Shown piece by piece: positions 15,987 through 27,248 of a DNA stretch of 55,907 nucleotides. Every line of letters starts with the position of its first letter. The stretch's first letter is position 1. Both the position numbers and the translations under genes were made by a program. The stretch is from positions 1-55,907 of the forward strand of contig NZ_JAEULZ010000027.1 in assembly GCF_016793485.1 (NCBI RefSeq), given 5' to 3'. The notes under the pieces are model-generated. The model did no database searches, was not told the origin of the DNA, and worked only from the letters and a program-made list of their open reading frames with translations. Source of the stretch: Mesorhizobium sp. (lineage in GTDB: Bacteria; Pseudomonadota; Alphaproteobacteria; Rhizobiales; Rhizobiaceae).

Positions 15987-17256
15987 GCAGTCCGCGCATC
16001 CGGTTGCGCACCAACCGGACGAAGTTGCGCGTCTCGCGGTAGAAATGAAGTTGAGAGGCTGCCTGCCGCGTGATCCGGTCGGTCGCCGGGGTCATGCCGA
16101 TCAGCAGCGTCCCCATTGGCCGGCGCTCGCCCCAGAGGCGCGACACCATCGGATGGTCCGGCACGGCGCAGGAATCGGTGCGTTCGATGTTGGGATCTTC
16201 CAGGTGCTGCCGGGTCACCTCGATCATCAACAGGACGCCGGGCGAGAAGGCCGCGTATGACTCGTCGTAGGCGGTCTTCCAAGTGTAGCCGACGCCCGCT
16301 TCGACGAAAACGATCAGGCTGGCGATCAGCTTGCCGTCCAGCGTCAGCGAGTGAATGCGGCAGAGATCGTTTTCCGCCAGCCCATGGACGGCCTCGCGCG
16401 CGAAAGCCGCGCGATACCTGTCCATCGCCAGGGCGGTGCGCCTGCGCCCTTTCCAGCCGGCCGCTTCAAGCGCAAGGAAACCTTCGATCGCGGGTCGGAT
16501 TTCTTCCGGGCCGCGCGCGACGCGGTGGACAAGCTTGCCCTGCTCCGCGAGCCGGCGTTTCAGCCGCCGGTACTCGCCGAGATGATGCTTGCTCAACGTT
16601 GTCTTGAGATAGGCGTCGCCGTCGAGGGTGGTTTCAAGGAACGGCCGCTCTTCTTCGCTTGTCGTGATGACCGGCAGGCCCTGCGTCTCGGCGACGGTCC
16701 GGAAAATCGAGGTGACCGGCCCGTCAAGCCGCATATCCGGCAGCATCAGCACCTTGGGAAGTTTCAGGTGTGGACGCGACAGCATGGCGAGGAAATCCTC
16801 GACCACCCCAACCGGATCGTCCCGGTCGAGCAACGGCGTCCCCAGCGGACCGAACGGGCTGGCCCAGGTCCGCATCACCGATACGCCGAGCGGCACCGGC
16901 GGCCGCTCGATCGAGAAGGGAACCAGCATCCGCAGCCGGTTCCTGTGCTCGTCTCCGTCGCGGATGACGGCGAGGCGGACTTCCCGATCCTCCAGGCGCG
17001 GCATGGCCGGCGCCAGGAAATGCGGGTTGAAGAAGACGTTTGGCTCCACCGTGCGGACGCAGAGATAATCGAGTTCCTCGACGAGGTCGAAGCCAGCGGT
17101 GGCCGGGTAGATCGCCAGCCGGCGCTCCGGGCGGTTGCTTGCAAGCAGTTCGACCAGCGCCGGGTCGACCGGCCTGTCGTCCACCCCGGCAAAGCCGGCG
17201 ATCATGGCCCCGGAAGGGCCGCCGTTGCTTTCTTCGAAGAGCGGAGTGGCTGCCAT
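15973..17256 (-). CDS. GNAT-fold acetyltransferase, CelD/BioF2-like
   Basis: A 427-aa protein with the Acetyltransf_6 (CelD-like) domain in its C-terminal half. It shows KHHLGEYRRLKRRLAEQG, then FLALEAAGWKGRRRTAL, then LTLDGKLIASLIVFVEAG, YTWKTAYDESYAAFSPG and WGERRPMGTLLIG. Family members acylate polysaccharides such as cellulose or exopolysaccharide, or build peptidyl linkages; here an acyl-modifying role on a surface glycan is inferred. Its ATG shares one base with the flippase stop (TGATG), so the two genes are translationally coupled. The 3' end overlaps the convergent acyl-CoA synthetase end by 14 bp. Confidence 0.83.
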   Translation of the reverse strand: MAATPLFEESNGGPSGAMIAGFAGVDDRPVDPALVELLASNRPERRLAIYPATAGFDLVEELDYLCVRTVEPNVFFNPHFLAPAMPRLEDREVRLAVIRDGDEHRNRLRMLVPFSIERPPVPLGVSVMRTWASPFGPLGTPLLDRDDPVGVVEDFLAMLSRPHLKLPKVLMLPDMRLDGPVTSIFRTVAETQGLPVITTSEEERPFLETTLDGDAYLKTTLSKHHLGEYRRLKRRLAEQGKLVHRVARGPEEIRPAIEGFLALEAAGWKGRRRTALAMDRYRAAFAREAVHGLAENDLCRIHSLTLDGKLIASLIVFVEAGVGYTWKTAYDESYAAFSPGVLLMIEVTRQHLEDPNIERTDSCAVPDHPMVSRLWGERRPMGTLLIGMTPATDRITRQAASQLHFYRETRNFVRLVRNRMRGLLKRR

Positions 17257-18656
17257 CAGCGTCGGCTTCCAGCCGGTAGGAATATTGCCATGACCACGCC
17301 CAACCTGCGCCAGACGGTGAAGGAGAGGGCCGCCGCCTCGAACACCATCGCCGCTGCCGTCGCGATCGCTGCGCCCCACAATCCGATGGTCGGAATCAGG
17401 ATGACGCTGAGCACAACGTTCAATGCCAGCGTCAGCGCATAGATGAAAGCGCAAATGTTCTGGTTTCCCGTCATTGTGAGCAGACTCTCGCATGGCCCGA
17501 CCGTCGAGCGAATGACGACCGCCCCGACGAGCAGGAAGAGCAGCGGGTAGCCGGCCACGAACTCCGGACCGAAAAGCATCAGCATCAACTCGCCGAGCGC
17601 CAGCACGATGATGCCCATGGCGAGCGAAGGCCAGAATGTCCACGCTACCGTTTCGCGCGCGAACGTCGCCAGTTTTTCCGGCTCGCTATGGGCATAGGCT
17701 GCGTATCGCTGGGCGACGCCGGCCTTGACGGAGAAATAGACGAAATGGACCAGCGCCAGCGTCTTCACCGTGGCGAAGTAGACCGCCACGTCGTCAGGCG
17801 GCATGAAGATGCCGACCATCAGCACGTCGGCGTTGGTCAGCAGGAAGAAGAACCCCTCGACGAGGAAGATCGGCAGCGACACGATCATCCATTCGCGGAG
17901 GCGGAAGCTGGAAGCGCCCGGCTGTAGGCTGCGTCCCATGCGACCGCTGATGCCAACGAGTTGCCAGATGGTGGTCGCCCAGGTGGCGGCTATGGCGGCG
18001 ATGAGTGCCGTCGTGGCGTCCGCCGGATAGCCGAGCAGCAGTGCTGCCGCCATGAAGACGAGGATAAGCACCGGCCGGATCAAATAGGTCGGCGACAGTG
18101 AGAACACTGCCCAGGCATAGGCGCGCGAGACGCCCTGCAGCAGGTCGGAGAACGCGATCATCGGCAGGCAGACGAAGCCGAGTACGAAGGGCACCACGTA
18201 GTAACTCTCTACCCGCGCCGAAAGCACGAGGACGCCGAGCGCTCCGATCACCGCGATCGTGGTGGAGGCGACCAGCACGAACAGCCGGCTTGCGACCAGC
18301 ACGCCGCGCAGTTCCGCGACCATTCCCTTTTCCCGATATTCCGGGATGAAGCGGATGACGGTGGTGTGGAAGCCGAGGCACGAAATGTTCCCGGCGATGA
18401 CCATCGTCGTCCAGACGAGCACGAAGATGCCGTATTCAAAGCTGCCCATCCAGCGGGCGAGCAGCACCTGGCTGACGAAGGCGATGGCGGCGCTGACGAT
18501 CCGTATTCCGAAGGCAATGGCCGACATGCGGCCTGCCTCGCCGCGCTCGTCCTTCGCCAGGAGGATGCCGTCTATGCGTCCCAGAAATGGCCGGACGCGC
18601 AGCGCGAGGCGCTGCGGTAGAAGCTTGTCAGCGGTTGTTGCCGCGGAAAAGCGCAC
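17256..18656 (-). CDS. polysaccharide flippase (MOP/Wzx-like family)
   Basis: A 466-aa membrane protein with about 12 hydrophobic segments, beginning (after a cytoplasmic lead) with AFGIRIVSAAIAFVSQVLLA and ARWMGSFEYGIFVLVWT. That FGxxxAxxxxxLLAR-MG-EYG pattern is typical of Wzx/PST exporters that flip lipid-linked oligosaccharides across the inner membrane. The GTG at 18656 has GAGGG nearby; the ATG at 18527 would give a start closer to TM1 and is a real alternative. It is followed directly by the acetyltransferase, so the pair probably serves one glycan. No polymerase or initiating transferase is in view. Confidence 0.85.
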   Translation of the reverse strand: MRFSAATTADKLLPQRLALRVRPFLGRIDGILLAKDERGEAGRMSAIAFGIRIVSAAIAFVSQVLLARWMGSFEYGIFVLVWTTMVIAGNISCLGFHTTVIRFIPEYREKGMVAELRGVLVASRLFVLVASTTIAVIGALGVLVLSARVESYYVVPFVLGFVCLPMIAFSDLLQGVSRAYAWAVFSLSPTYLIRPVLILVFMAAALLLGYPADATTALIAAIAATWATTIWQLVGISGRMGRSLQPGASSFRLREWMIVSLPIFLVEGFFFLLTNADVLMVGIFMPPDDVAVYFATVKTLALVHFVYFSVKAGVAQRYAAYAHSEPEKLATFARETVAWTFWPSLAMGIIVLALGELMLMLFGPEFVAGYPLLFLLVGAVVIRSTVGPCESLLTMTGNQNICAFIYALTLALNVVLSVILIPTIGLWGAAIATAAAMVFEAAALSFTVWRRLGVVMAIFLPAGSRR

Positions 18657-18884
18657 GCCCTCACTCCGGTTCCCGTCAGTGGTCTCAACCTATTCGAGAG
18701 TCTTTAAGAAACGGTTCGGCGCGGCGGCAATGGGCTTTCATCCGGCGTCGGTGCACTGGGGTATTGTCAGCATGAGAGCGGTGGGTGACGCACCTGGCGC
18801 GCCGATTTCCCTTGCTGAATCAAACGGAACCGCGTCAAAGTTGCCGAAAATAGCCACCGATGCGCTTCTGGCGGAGGGTGTTCC

Positions 18885-20060
18885 ATGAGCGGGCAAGTCG
18901 AGATCACGGACCTCGTCAGGGCGGTGCGAGGCAGGGTTCCTCTGGATGCGGCCAAATTGCTCGCACGAGAAACACCAGAGCGGATCGAGGCGGTTTTCGC
19001 CGAGTTGCCACAGGTTCTCGTCGATCATATCAGGATGTATCTGCCCTCCGACCTGCAGGCTCAGGTCAAGGGCCCCCTGGGCGCCGTCGAGGAAAATACC
19101 GTCGGCGAGATGATGGAACCCGCGCTGGGCGTGCTTCCTGAAACGACCACCGTGCGCGATGCCATCGATTTCCTGCGCAACCACGAGACGCCGCGCCTGA
19201 TCACCTATCTCTATGTCACGGACAGCGAGAACAAGCTCGCCGGACTGGTCGTCATCCGCGACCTCATCCTCGCCGATCCCGGGCAGACGCTGGCGTCGGT
19301 CATGCTGCCGGAACCGTTCGCGCTGACATCCGACATGGACCTCGCCGAAGCAGACAAGGCGGCCATCCATCGGCACTACCCGGTCTATCCCGTCGTCGAT
19401 GACCACATGCATGTCATTGGCATCGTGCGTGGCTGGCGGCTGTTCGAGCGCCAGGCGATCGAGATCAGCGCGCAATCCGGCCAGATGGTCGGCGTCGACA
19501 AGGAGGAGCGGCTGTACACAGGCATCTGGCAGGCGTTCAAGATGCGCCACGGCTGGCTGCAGGTGAACCTCTTGACCGCCTTCGCGGCCGGCGCCGTCGT
19601 CAGCCTGTTCGAGGGCACCATCGCCCAGATCGTGACGCTCGCGGCCTTCCTGCCGATCCTGGCCGGCCAGAGCGGCAACACCGGCTGCCAGGCGCTGGCG
19701 ATCACGTTGCGCGGCATCACGCTCGGCGACCTCAACCACTATCCGGTGCGCAGCCTGCTCCGCAAGGAGCTCATACTCGGGGCGCTGAACGGCTTCCTGA
19801 CAGGCCTCGTAGCGGGCCTTGCGATGGTCTGGAGCTCAGGCGGGTTCTCCAGCGCCGAGGGACCGACGCTCGGCCTGGTCATCCTGCTTGCCATGACCGG
19901 CGCCTGCATGGCCTCCGGCCTCTTCGGCGTGCTGGTGCCGCTGGCGCTCAAGCGCTTCGGCGCCGATCCCTGCACCGCGTCCAGCATCTTCCTCACCACC
20001 GGCACCGATATCGCCGGCATGGGCCTCATGCTGGCGCTGGCGACCCTTATGGTGCTCTGA
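18885..20060 (+). CDS. mgtE: MgtE-family magnesium transporter (short form)
   Basis: A 391-aa protein. A short N-terminal helical part is followed by two CBS domains (about residues 60-185; [36 protein letters not shown]). Five TM helices come next, including the pore motif [13 protein letters not shown] and the conserved [16 protein letters not shown]. It imports Mg2+ and gates on cytoplasmic Mg2+ through the CBS domains. It is roughly 60 residues shorter than typical MgtE because the N domain is reduced. The ATG has GGAGGG upstream. It is divergent from the flippase and converges on secA with a 16-bp gap. No Mg riboswitch fold was evident upstream. Confidence 0.9.
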   Translation: MSGQVEITDLVRAVRGRVPLDAAKLLARETPERIEAVFAELPQVLVDHIRMYLPSDLQAQVKGPLGAVEENTVGEMMEPALGVLPETTTVRDAIDFLRNHETPRLITYLYVTDSENKLAGLVVIRDLILADPGQTLASVMLPEPFALTSDMDLAEADKAAIHRHYPVYPVVDDHMHVIGIVRGWRLFERQAIEISAQSGQMVGVDKEERLYTGIWQAFKMRHGWLQVNLLTAFAAGAVVSLFEGTIAQIVTLAAFLPILAGQSGNTGCQALAITLRGITLGDLNHYPVRSLLRKELILGALNGFLTGLVAGLAMVWSSGGFSSAEGPTLGLVILLAMTGACMASGLFGVLVPLALKRFGADPCTASSIFLTTGTDIAGMGLMLALATLMVL

Positions 20061-20076
20061 ACCGGGACGCCCCGGC

Positions 20077-22809
<2,733 letters not shown>

Positions 22810-23049
22810 AAATGGTCCTTTCAACCGTGGTTTGGCCGACTGGCGTCGGCATGATCCGCCTGAACCTGGCGGGCGTGGCGGACCCGAAAAACAGCGAAAA
22901 GCGCCCGGAACCCTTCTGGACGCAAAGACGCAGGACAGATAAGAGGGGCCTCAATCGATGTCAACGCGCCGATCCTTCCCAAACTGCGCTGAATTCCGCC
23001 ACAATTAAACGCGTTTCAGGGCGTCTCGAAATTCCGATTGGAGAACTCA

Positions 23050-24030
23050 ATGTCCTTGTCGTTTCGTCGTGTCATGCCAGCCAGGCCCCGGCTTGCGGAA
23101 TTGGCACTTTCGGTTTCGCTGCTTGCGGCGGTGACGTTCCCCTCCGCAGCGCAGGAAACCCAGCCTGCCGAGCCGACGCCGGCCGAAGCCGCCGAGCCTG
23201 CGGAACCGGCGCCCGCCGAAGCCGCCCAGCCTGCCGCGCCTGCGCAGCTCGACCCGAACAAGGTGGTCGCCACGATCGGCGGCCAGCCGATCACAGAGGC
23301 CGACATGGCGCTGGCGCTGGCCAGCGTCGATCAGCAATATGCCCAGCTTCCGCCCGAACAGCGCCGCGCGGCTGCCTTTATGGCCGTGATGGAGATCAAG
23401 CTCATGGCCGCCCGTGCGGTCGCCGAGGGACTCGACAAGGATCCCGATTTCGAGAAGCGCATGGCTTTCCTGCGCGACCGCGCCCTTCACAGTGAGGTGA
23501 TCGACAAGGACATCGCCGCCAACATCACCGACGAGGAGGTTCGTGCCCGCTACGATAAGCAGATTTCCGAGACGCCGCCCGTCAACGAGGTCCGTGCGCG
23601 CCATATTCTGGTCGAGACCAAGGAACAAGCCGATGCGATCGTGAAGCAGCTCGACGGCGGTGCTGATTTCGTGACGCTTGCAAACGAGAACACCAAGGAC
23701 CCGAGCGGCAAGACGAGCGGCGGCGACCTCGGCTATTTCGCGCCGGGCCAGATGGTGCCGGAGTTCGAGAAGGCCGCGTTCGCGCTGGAAGTCGGCGGCT
23801 ACACCAAGGAGCCGGTTCAGACTCAGTTCGGCTGGCACATCATCAAGGTCGAGGACAAGCGCGCCCAGCAGCCGCCGACCTTCGAGTCGATGAAGGACCA
23901 GACCCGCAACCTCGTGTTCCGTGAAAAATACTTCGCGATGGTCGATCAGTTGCGCAAGGACGGCAATGTCGACATCACCGACGCCGAACTGAAGAAGGCG
24001 GTGGATGCCATGGACGCAGCCAACCCGTAG
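23050..24030 (+). CDS. periplasmic parvulin-type peptidyl-prolyl isomerase
   Basis: A 326-aa protein with a signal peptide ending near TFPSAAQ. A low-complexity linker of Ala/Pro/Glu repeats ([20 protein letters not shown]) follows, then a SurA_N-like helical region. The PpiC rotamase domain runs from [14 protein letters not shown] through [18 protein letters not shown] to [12 protein letters not shown]. It should catalyse prolyl isomerisation and chaperone exported proteins, like SurA or PpiD relatives. The ATG at 23050 has GGAG 6 nt upstream; an in-frame ATG at 23038 is inferior. A strong terminator follows. Confidence 0.92.
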   Translation: MSLSFRRVMPARPRLAELALSVSLLAAVTFPSAAQETQPAEPTPAEAAEPAEPAPAEAAQPAAPAQLDPNKVVATIGGQPITEADMALALASVDQQYAQLPPEQRRAAAFMAVMEIKLMAARAVAEGLDKDPDFEKRMAFLRDRALHSEVIDKDIAANITDEEVRARYDKQISETPPVNEVRARHILVETKEQADAIVKQLDGGADFVTLANENTKDPSGKTSGGDLGYFAPGQMVPEFEKAAFALEVGGYTKEPVQTQFGWHIIKVEDKRAQQPPTFESMKDQTRNLVFREKYFAMVDQLRKDGNVDITDAELKKAVDAMDAANP

Positions 24031-24050
24031 GCTCCAGACGTTTCGATCAA

Positions 24051-24089
24051 AGGCCGCGCAAACCCGAATTGGCTTGCGCGGCCTTTTTT
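24051..24089 (+). terminator. rho-independent terminator after the parvulin gene
   Basis: An 11-bp perfect stem, AGGCCGCGCAA at 24051-24061 with TTGCGCGGCCT at 24074-24084, and a T6 tract ending at 24089. It starts 20 bp after the stop and separates the parvulin gene from argJ. Confidence 0.95.
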
Positions 24090-24139
24090 CATGGGGCAAA
24101 CGGAGCGCTCGCAGCACAGGTCAATCCGCCGAGGCTTCC

Positions 24140-25381
24140 ATGTCCACGACTGTCTCTCCGCTTGCTCCCAAAAAATATCCGAAGATGCCCGCAATCGAAG
24201 GCGTGCGGATGGCGACGGCGGAGGCGGGCATCAAGTACAAGAATCGCACCGACCTCCTGGTCATGGCGTTCGACGAAGGGACGCAGGTCGCCGGCGTGTT
24301 CACAAAGTCGAGATGCCCCTCCGCTCCGGTCGACTGGTGCCGGCAGAACCTCGCCGGCGGCAAGGCGCGGCTGCTGGTCGTCAATTCCGGCAACGCCAAC
24401 GCTTTCACAGGCAAGAAGGGTCGTCAGACGACCGAGATGACCGGCAAGGCCGGGGCCAAGGCCGGAAAATGCGGGGAAGACGAGGTTTTCCTGGCCTCCA
24501 CCGGCGTCATTGGCGAGCCGCTCGACGCATCCCGATTCTCACACCTGCTCGCCGGCATGGCCAAGGAAGCGAAACCGGATTTCTGGCGCGAGGCGGCCAG
24601 CGCCATCATGACGACAGACACCTATCCGAAGGTCGCGACTGTTACCGTCAGGCTTGGCGAGATCGACGTGACCATCAACGGCATCGCCAAGGGCGCTGGC
24701 ATGATCGCGCCCGACATGGCGACCATGCTGTCCTTCGTCGCCACCGACGCGCCGATCGCCGCGCCCGTTCTGCAGGCGTTGCTCTCGGGTGGCGTCGGCA
24801 AGACCTTCAACGCGATCACTGTCGACAGCGACACCTCGACCAGCGACACGCTTCTGCTCTTCGCTACGGGGGCTGCCGGCAAGCGCGGCGCTCCTGCCAT
24901 CGATTCCGTGAAAGATCCGCGCCTTTCCGCTTTCAAGCGCGGGCTCGGCAAGGTGCTGAAGTCGCTGGCGCTGCAGGTGGTGCGCGACGGCGAGGGTGCG
25001 CGCAAGCAGGTCGAGGTCACCGTCACCGGAGCTAAATCGGCCCGTTCGGCCAAGCGGATCGCCCTGTCGATCGCCAATTCCCCGCTGGTCAAGACCGCCG
25101 TCGCCGGCGAGGACGCCAATTGGGGCCGCGTCGTCATGGCGGTCGGCAAGTCCGGCGAACCCGCCGACCGCGACCGCCTGTCCATCTGGTTCGGCGACAA
25201 CCGCCTCGCCCATGAAGGCGAGCGCGATCCAGGCTATTCCGAGGAAAGGACGTCCGCCTACATGAAGGGCGAGGACATCCGCATCCGCGCCGATATCGGC
25301 ATCGGCAGGGGCAAGGCGACGGTGTGGACCTGCGACCTCACCAAGGAATATGTCGCAATCAACGGCGATTACCGGAGCTGA
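24140..25381 (+). CDS. argJ: bifunctional glutamate N-acetyltransferase / amino-acid acetyltransferase
   Basis: A 413-aa ornithine-acetyltransferase-family enzyme of the arginine acetyl cycle. The self-cleavage and nucleophile site is Ala194-Thr195 in [16 protein letters not shown]; cleavage yields alpha and beta chains. Other landmarks are [14 protein letters not shown] and the C-terminal NGDYRS. It transfers acetyl from N-acetylornithine to glutamate. Whether it also uses acetyl-CoA cannot be told from sequence. The ATG at 24140 comes after the upstream terminator, so the open frame from 24005 is not used. It starts a probable argJ-GNAT-mutT unit. Confidence 0.96.
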   Translation: MSTTVSPLAPKKYPKMPAIEGVRMATAEAGIKYKNRTDLLVMAFDEGTQVAGVFTKSRCPSAPVDWCRQNLAGGKARLLVVNSGNANAFTGKKGRQTTEMTGKAGAKAGKCGEDEVFLASTGVIGEPLDASRFSHLLAGMAKEAKPDFWREAASAIMTTDTYPKVATVTVRLGEIDVTINGIAKGAGMIAPDMATMLSFVATDAPIAAPVLQALLSGGVGKTFNAITVDSDTSTSDTLLLFATGAAGKRGAPAIDSVKDPRLSAFKRGLGKVLKSLALQVVRDGEGARKQVEVTVTGAKSARSAKRIALSIANSPLVKTAVAGEDANWGRVVMAVGKSGEPADRDRLSIWFGDNRLAHEGERDPGYSEERTSAYMKGEDIRIRADIGIGRGKATVWTCDLTKEYVAINGDYRS

Positions 25382-25385
25382 CGGG

Positions 25386-26159
25386 ATGGCCGGACGGCCG
25401 CAACCCACGGAACTGGCTGTCGTGCGCCAGTTCGAGGCGGCGGGTTTTCGTGCCTGGCCGGCTTCAGCCGTCCACTATGACGGCACCTGGGTCATCAGGT
25501 TGACAGCCGGCCATCCCGCCAAGCGGCTGAACTCGGTCAATCCCCTCGACCCGAACGACATGAAGGACCTGCCCGACCGCATCATGCGGGCCGAGCGCCG
25601 CTTCGAGGCTTACGGCCGGCCGCTGACATTCCGGCTCTCGCCGCTGGCCGGTTCCGCACTGGCGCGCCTGCTCGACGCGGAGGGCTGGGCGGTCTTCGGC
25701 GAATCCATGGTCATGCAGGCCGACCTCGACAGCGCTGCCGTCCAAGATGCCATGGACCAGATTCCACTGAAGGATATGGGGCGCTTCGTCTCGGCCTCGA
25801 TGGCGACCCATGGTACGGACGCCACGCTGCGGGCAGGGCTTTCGGAGATCATCGGGGCCATCCAGCCGGAAGTCGGCCTTTTCGCGATCGAAGAGGACGA
25901 GCGGCCGCTGGCCACTGCCATCTGCGTGCATGACGGCGATCTCGCCGGTCTGTTCGAGGTTGCTACCGCGGAGGCCGCGCGCGGTCAGGGGCATGGCCGG
26001 CGTCTCCTGCTTTCGGCGCTGAAGTGGGCGCGGCTGCGCGGCGCCCGCCGGGCGTGGCTGCAGGTCGAGGCTGACAATTTCGTGGCGCGGCGGCTGTACG
26101 AGACGCTGGGTTTCAGCCAACTCTACCGCTATCACTATCGTCGCCGGGTGGACAGGTGA
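25386..26159 (+). CDS. GNAT family N-acetyltransferase
   Basis: A 257-aa protein. Its C-terminal half is a GNAT domain with the acetyl-CoA loop ARGQGHGRRLLLSAL and the late strand-helix RAWLQVEADNFVARRLYETLGF. The N-terminal half (WVIRLTAGHPAKRLNSVNPL to GRPLTFRLSPLA) is characteristic of a rhizobial family always seen between argJ and mutT; its substrate is unknown to me. The ATG at 25386 lies 4 bp after the argJ stop and has GGAG upstream. The stop overlaps the mutT start, indicating one transcript. Confidence 0.88.
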   Translation: MAGRPQPTELAVVRQFEAAGFRAWPASAVHYDGTWVIRLTAGHPAKRLNSVNPLDPNDMKDLPDRIMRAERRFEAYGRPLTFRLSPLAGSALARLLDAEGWAVFGESMVMQADLDSAAVQDAMDQIPLKDMGRFVSASMATHGTDATLRAGLSEIIGAIQPEVGLFAIEEDERPLATAICVHDGDLAGLFEVATAEAARGQGHGRRLLLSALKWARLRGARRAWLQVEADNFVARRLYETLGFSQLYRYHYRRRVDR

Positions 26160-26575
26160 CCACGATGGAACCCGTGAAGAAGCTCCTGCTCGTCGCCGCC
26201 GTGGCGCTTGTCGATACCGATGGCCGCGTGCTTCTGGCGCAGCGCCCGGAAGGCAAGTCGCTTGCCGGTCTCTGGGAGTTTCCCGGCGGAAAGGTTGAAC
26301 CCGGCGAAACGCCCGAGCAGACCATCGTGCGCGAGATTCGCGAGGAAATCGGCGTCGAGACCAAGGTAGACTGCCTGGCGCCGCTGACCTTCGCCAGTCA
26401 TTCCTACGAGAACTTCCATCTGCTCATGCCGCTCTATGTTTGCCGGCGCTTCTGGGGCATCCCCGAGCCGAGGGAAGGTCAAGTGCTGAAATGGGTCCGC
26501 CCGCGCAATATGCGTGACTACCCCATGCCGCCCGCAGACCTGCCGCTGGTCTCACACCTGATCGACCTGCTCTGA
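26156..26575 (+). CDS. mutT: MutT-type 8-oxo-dGTP diphosphatase (Nudix)
   Basis: A 139-aa Nudix hydrolase. The Nudix box is complete: Gly45, Glu51, Arg59-Glu60, Glu63-Glu64 and Gly66 in GGKVEPGETPEQTIVREIRE and the following EIGV. LLAQRPEGKSLAGLWEFPGG precedes it, as in MutT. It cleanses the nucleotide pool of oxidised dGTP, avoiding AT-to-CG mutations. The GTG start overlaps the GNAT stop in GTGA; an ATG three codons later is also possible. Third in the argJ unit. Confidence 0.92.
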   Translation: MTTMEPVKKLLLVAAVALVDTDGRVLLAQRPEGKSLAGLWEFPGGKVEPGETPEQTIVREIREEIGVETKVDCLAPLTFASHSYENFHLLMPLYVCRRFWGIPEPREGQVLKWVRPRNMRDYPMPPADLPLVSHLIDLL

Positions 26576-26654
26576 GCGTCGTCAATCAGCGTTAACAAAG
26601 CGTTCAGCCAAATATGGAAAATTAGGTCGACCGTGCGGCAAGGGGTTGGTCGAC

Positions 26655-26954
26655 ATGAATGACGATTGGGATTCGATCCGCAAGCGCAGCGTGCCTTTGC
26701 TTGGCAACGCCGGCATGAGCGTGCTGCGGGTGACAATGCTGTTCGGCTCGGCCGCCGCCGCGCTGGCGCTTATCCTGGCGCCGGTCGCCGATCGCTATTC
26801 CAGGACACAGTCCGCCGCCATCGAAGGCGTGGACTACATGTCCACCAGTTCGATCTCCTCCTCCAGCAGCTACACCATACGCCGGAGCGTGCTGCAGAAG
26901 ACCGGCGCGGTCTGCATCATCCGGGCTGACGGCCGTCAGAGCGGCGACTGCTAG
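26655..26954 (+). CDS. small single-TM protein of unknown function, upstream of a pilin
   Basis: A 99-aa protein (MNDDWDSIRKRSVPLLGNAG...). One TM segment covers about residues 24-42 (VTMLFGSAAAALALILAPVA). A Ser-rich extracytoplasmic stretch (STSSISSSSSYTIRRSV) follows, ending with two cysteines. I recognise no family. The ATG at 26655 has AAGGGG upstream. It is 116 bp upstream of a Flp pilin gene in the same direction, and orphan pilins in rhizobia are often preceded by a small membrane protein of this kind. A role in pilus biogenesis is inference only. Confidence 0.65.
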   Translation: MNDDWDSIRKRSVPLLGNAGMSVLRVTMLFGSAAAALALILAPVADRYSRTQSAAIEGVDYMSTSSISSSSSYTIRRSVLQKTGAVCIIRADGRQSGDC

Positions 26955-27000
26955 CCTGCCCCGGATTTCCTAAACTGGAAGTTTCCGACCTCAAACTTTC

Positions 27001-27028
27001 TTAACGCTGCGTCGTTAACCTTTCTTAA
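27001..27028 (+). promoter_or_regulatory. TTAA-rich region with possible CtrA-like boxes before the pilin
   Basis: TTAA occurs at 27001-27004, 27015-27018 and 27025-27028. The first two sit in an inverted repeat TTAACG-N6-CGTTAA; the last two are spaced by 6 bp. The CtrA consensus of Alphaproteobacteria is TTAA-N7-TTAA, so these are imperfect matches. CtrA directly activates pilA in Caulobacter, which makes the position suggestive. Confidence 0.4.
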
Positions 27029-27070
27029 TGGGTCACGGCTAGTGTCGGCGCCGAAGAGGGAAAGGACGTC

Positions 27071-27247
27071 ATGCAGTTGATCCGTGCATTCCTGGGCGAC
27101 AAAAGCGGCGCGACCGGCATTGAGTACGGGCTGATCGTGGGCTTGATAACGCTGGCCATCGTGGCGGGCGTTGGCGCCGTCGGCAACGATGTTGGCGACA
27201 TGTTCGGCAATCAGGACCGGGAATTGCAGAAGGCCTTTACGCGCTAG
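27071..27247 (+). CDS. Flp/Fap-type pilin (short)
   Basis: A 58-aa type IVb prepilin. The basic leader MQLIRAFLGDKSG is followed by the class III prepilin cleavage site SG/ATGIEYGLIV, with Glu at position +5 and Tyr at +6 of the mature chain. A hydrophobic segment (GLIVGLITLAIVAGVGAV) and a short polar tail follow. Mature Flp subunits assemble into tad pili for surface adhesion. The ATG is preceded by AAAGGA. No tad secretion or prepilin peptidase gene lies in the window, so this copy is an orphan relative to its machinery. The upstream gap holds repeated TTAA boxes. Confidence 0.93.
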   Translation: MQLIRAFLGDKSGATGIEYGLIVGLITLAIVAGVGAVGNDVGDMFGNQDRELQKAFTR

Positions 27248-27248
27248 T

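Noticed and set aside
18657-18884. Magnesium riboswitch before mgtE
   Set aside because: No M-box-like conserved pattern was seen; a covariance search (Rfam ykoK) would be needed to exclude it.
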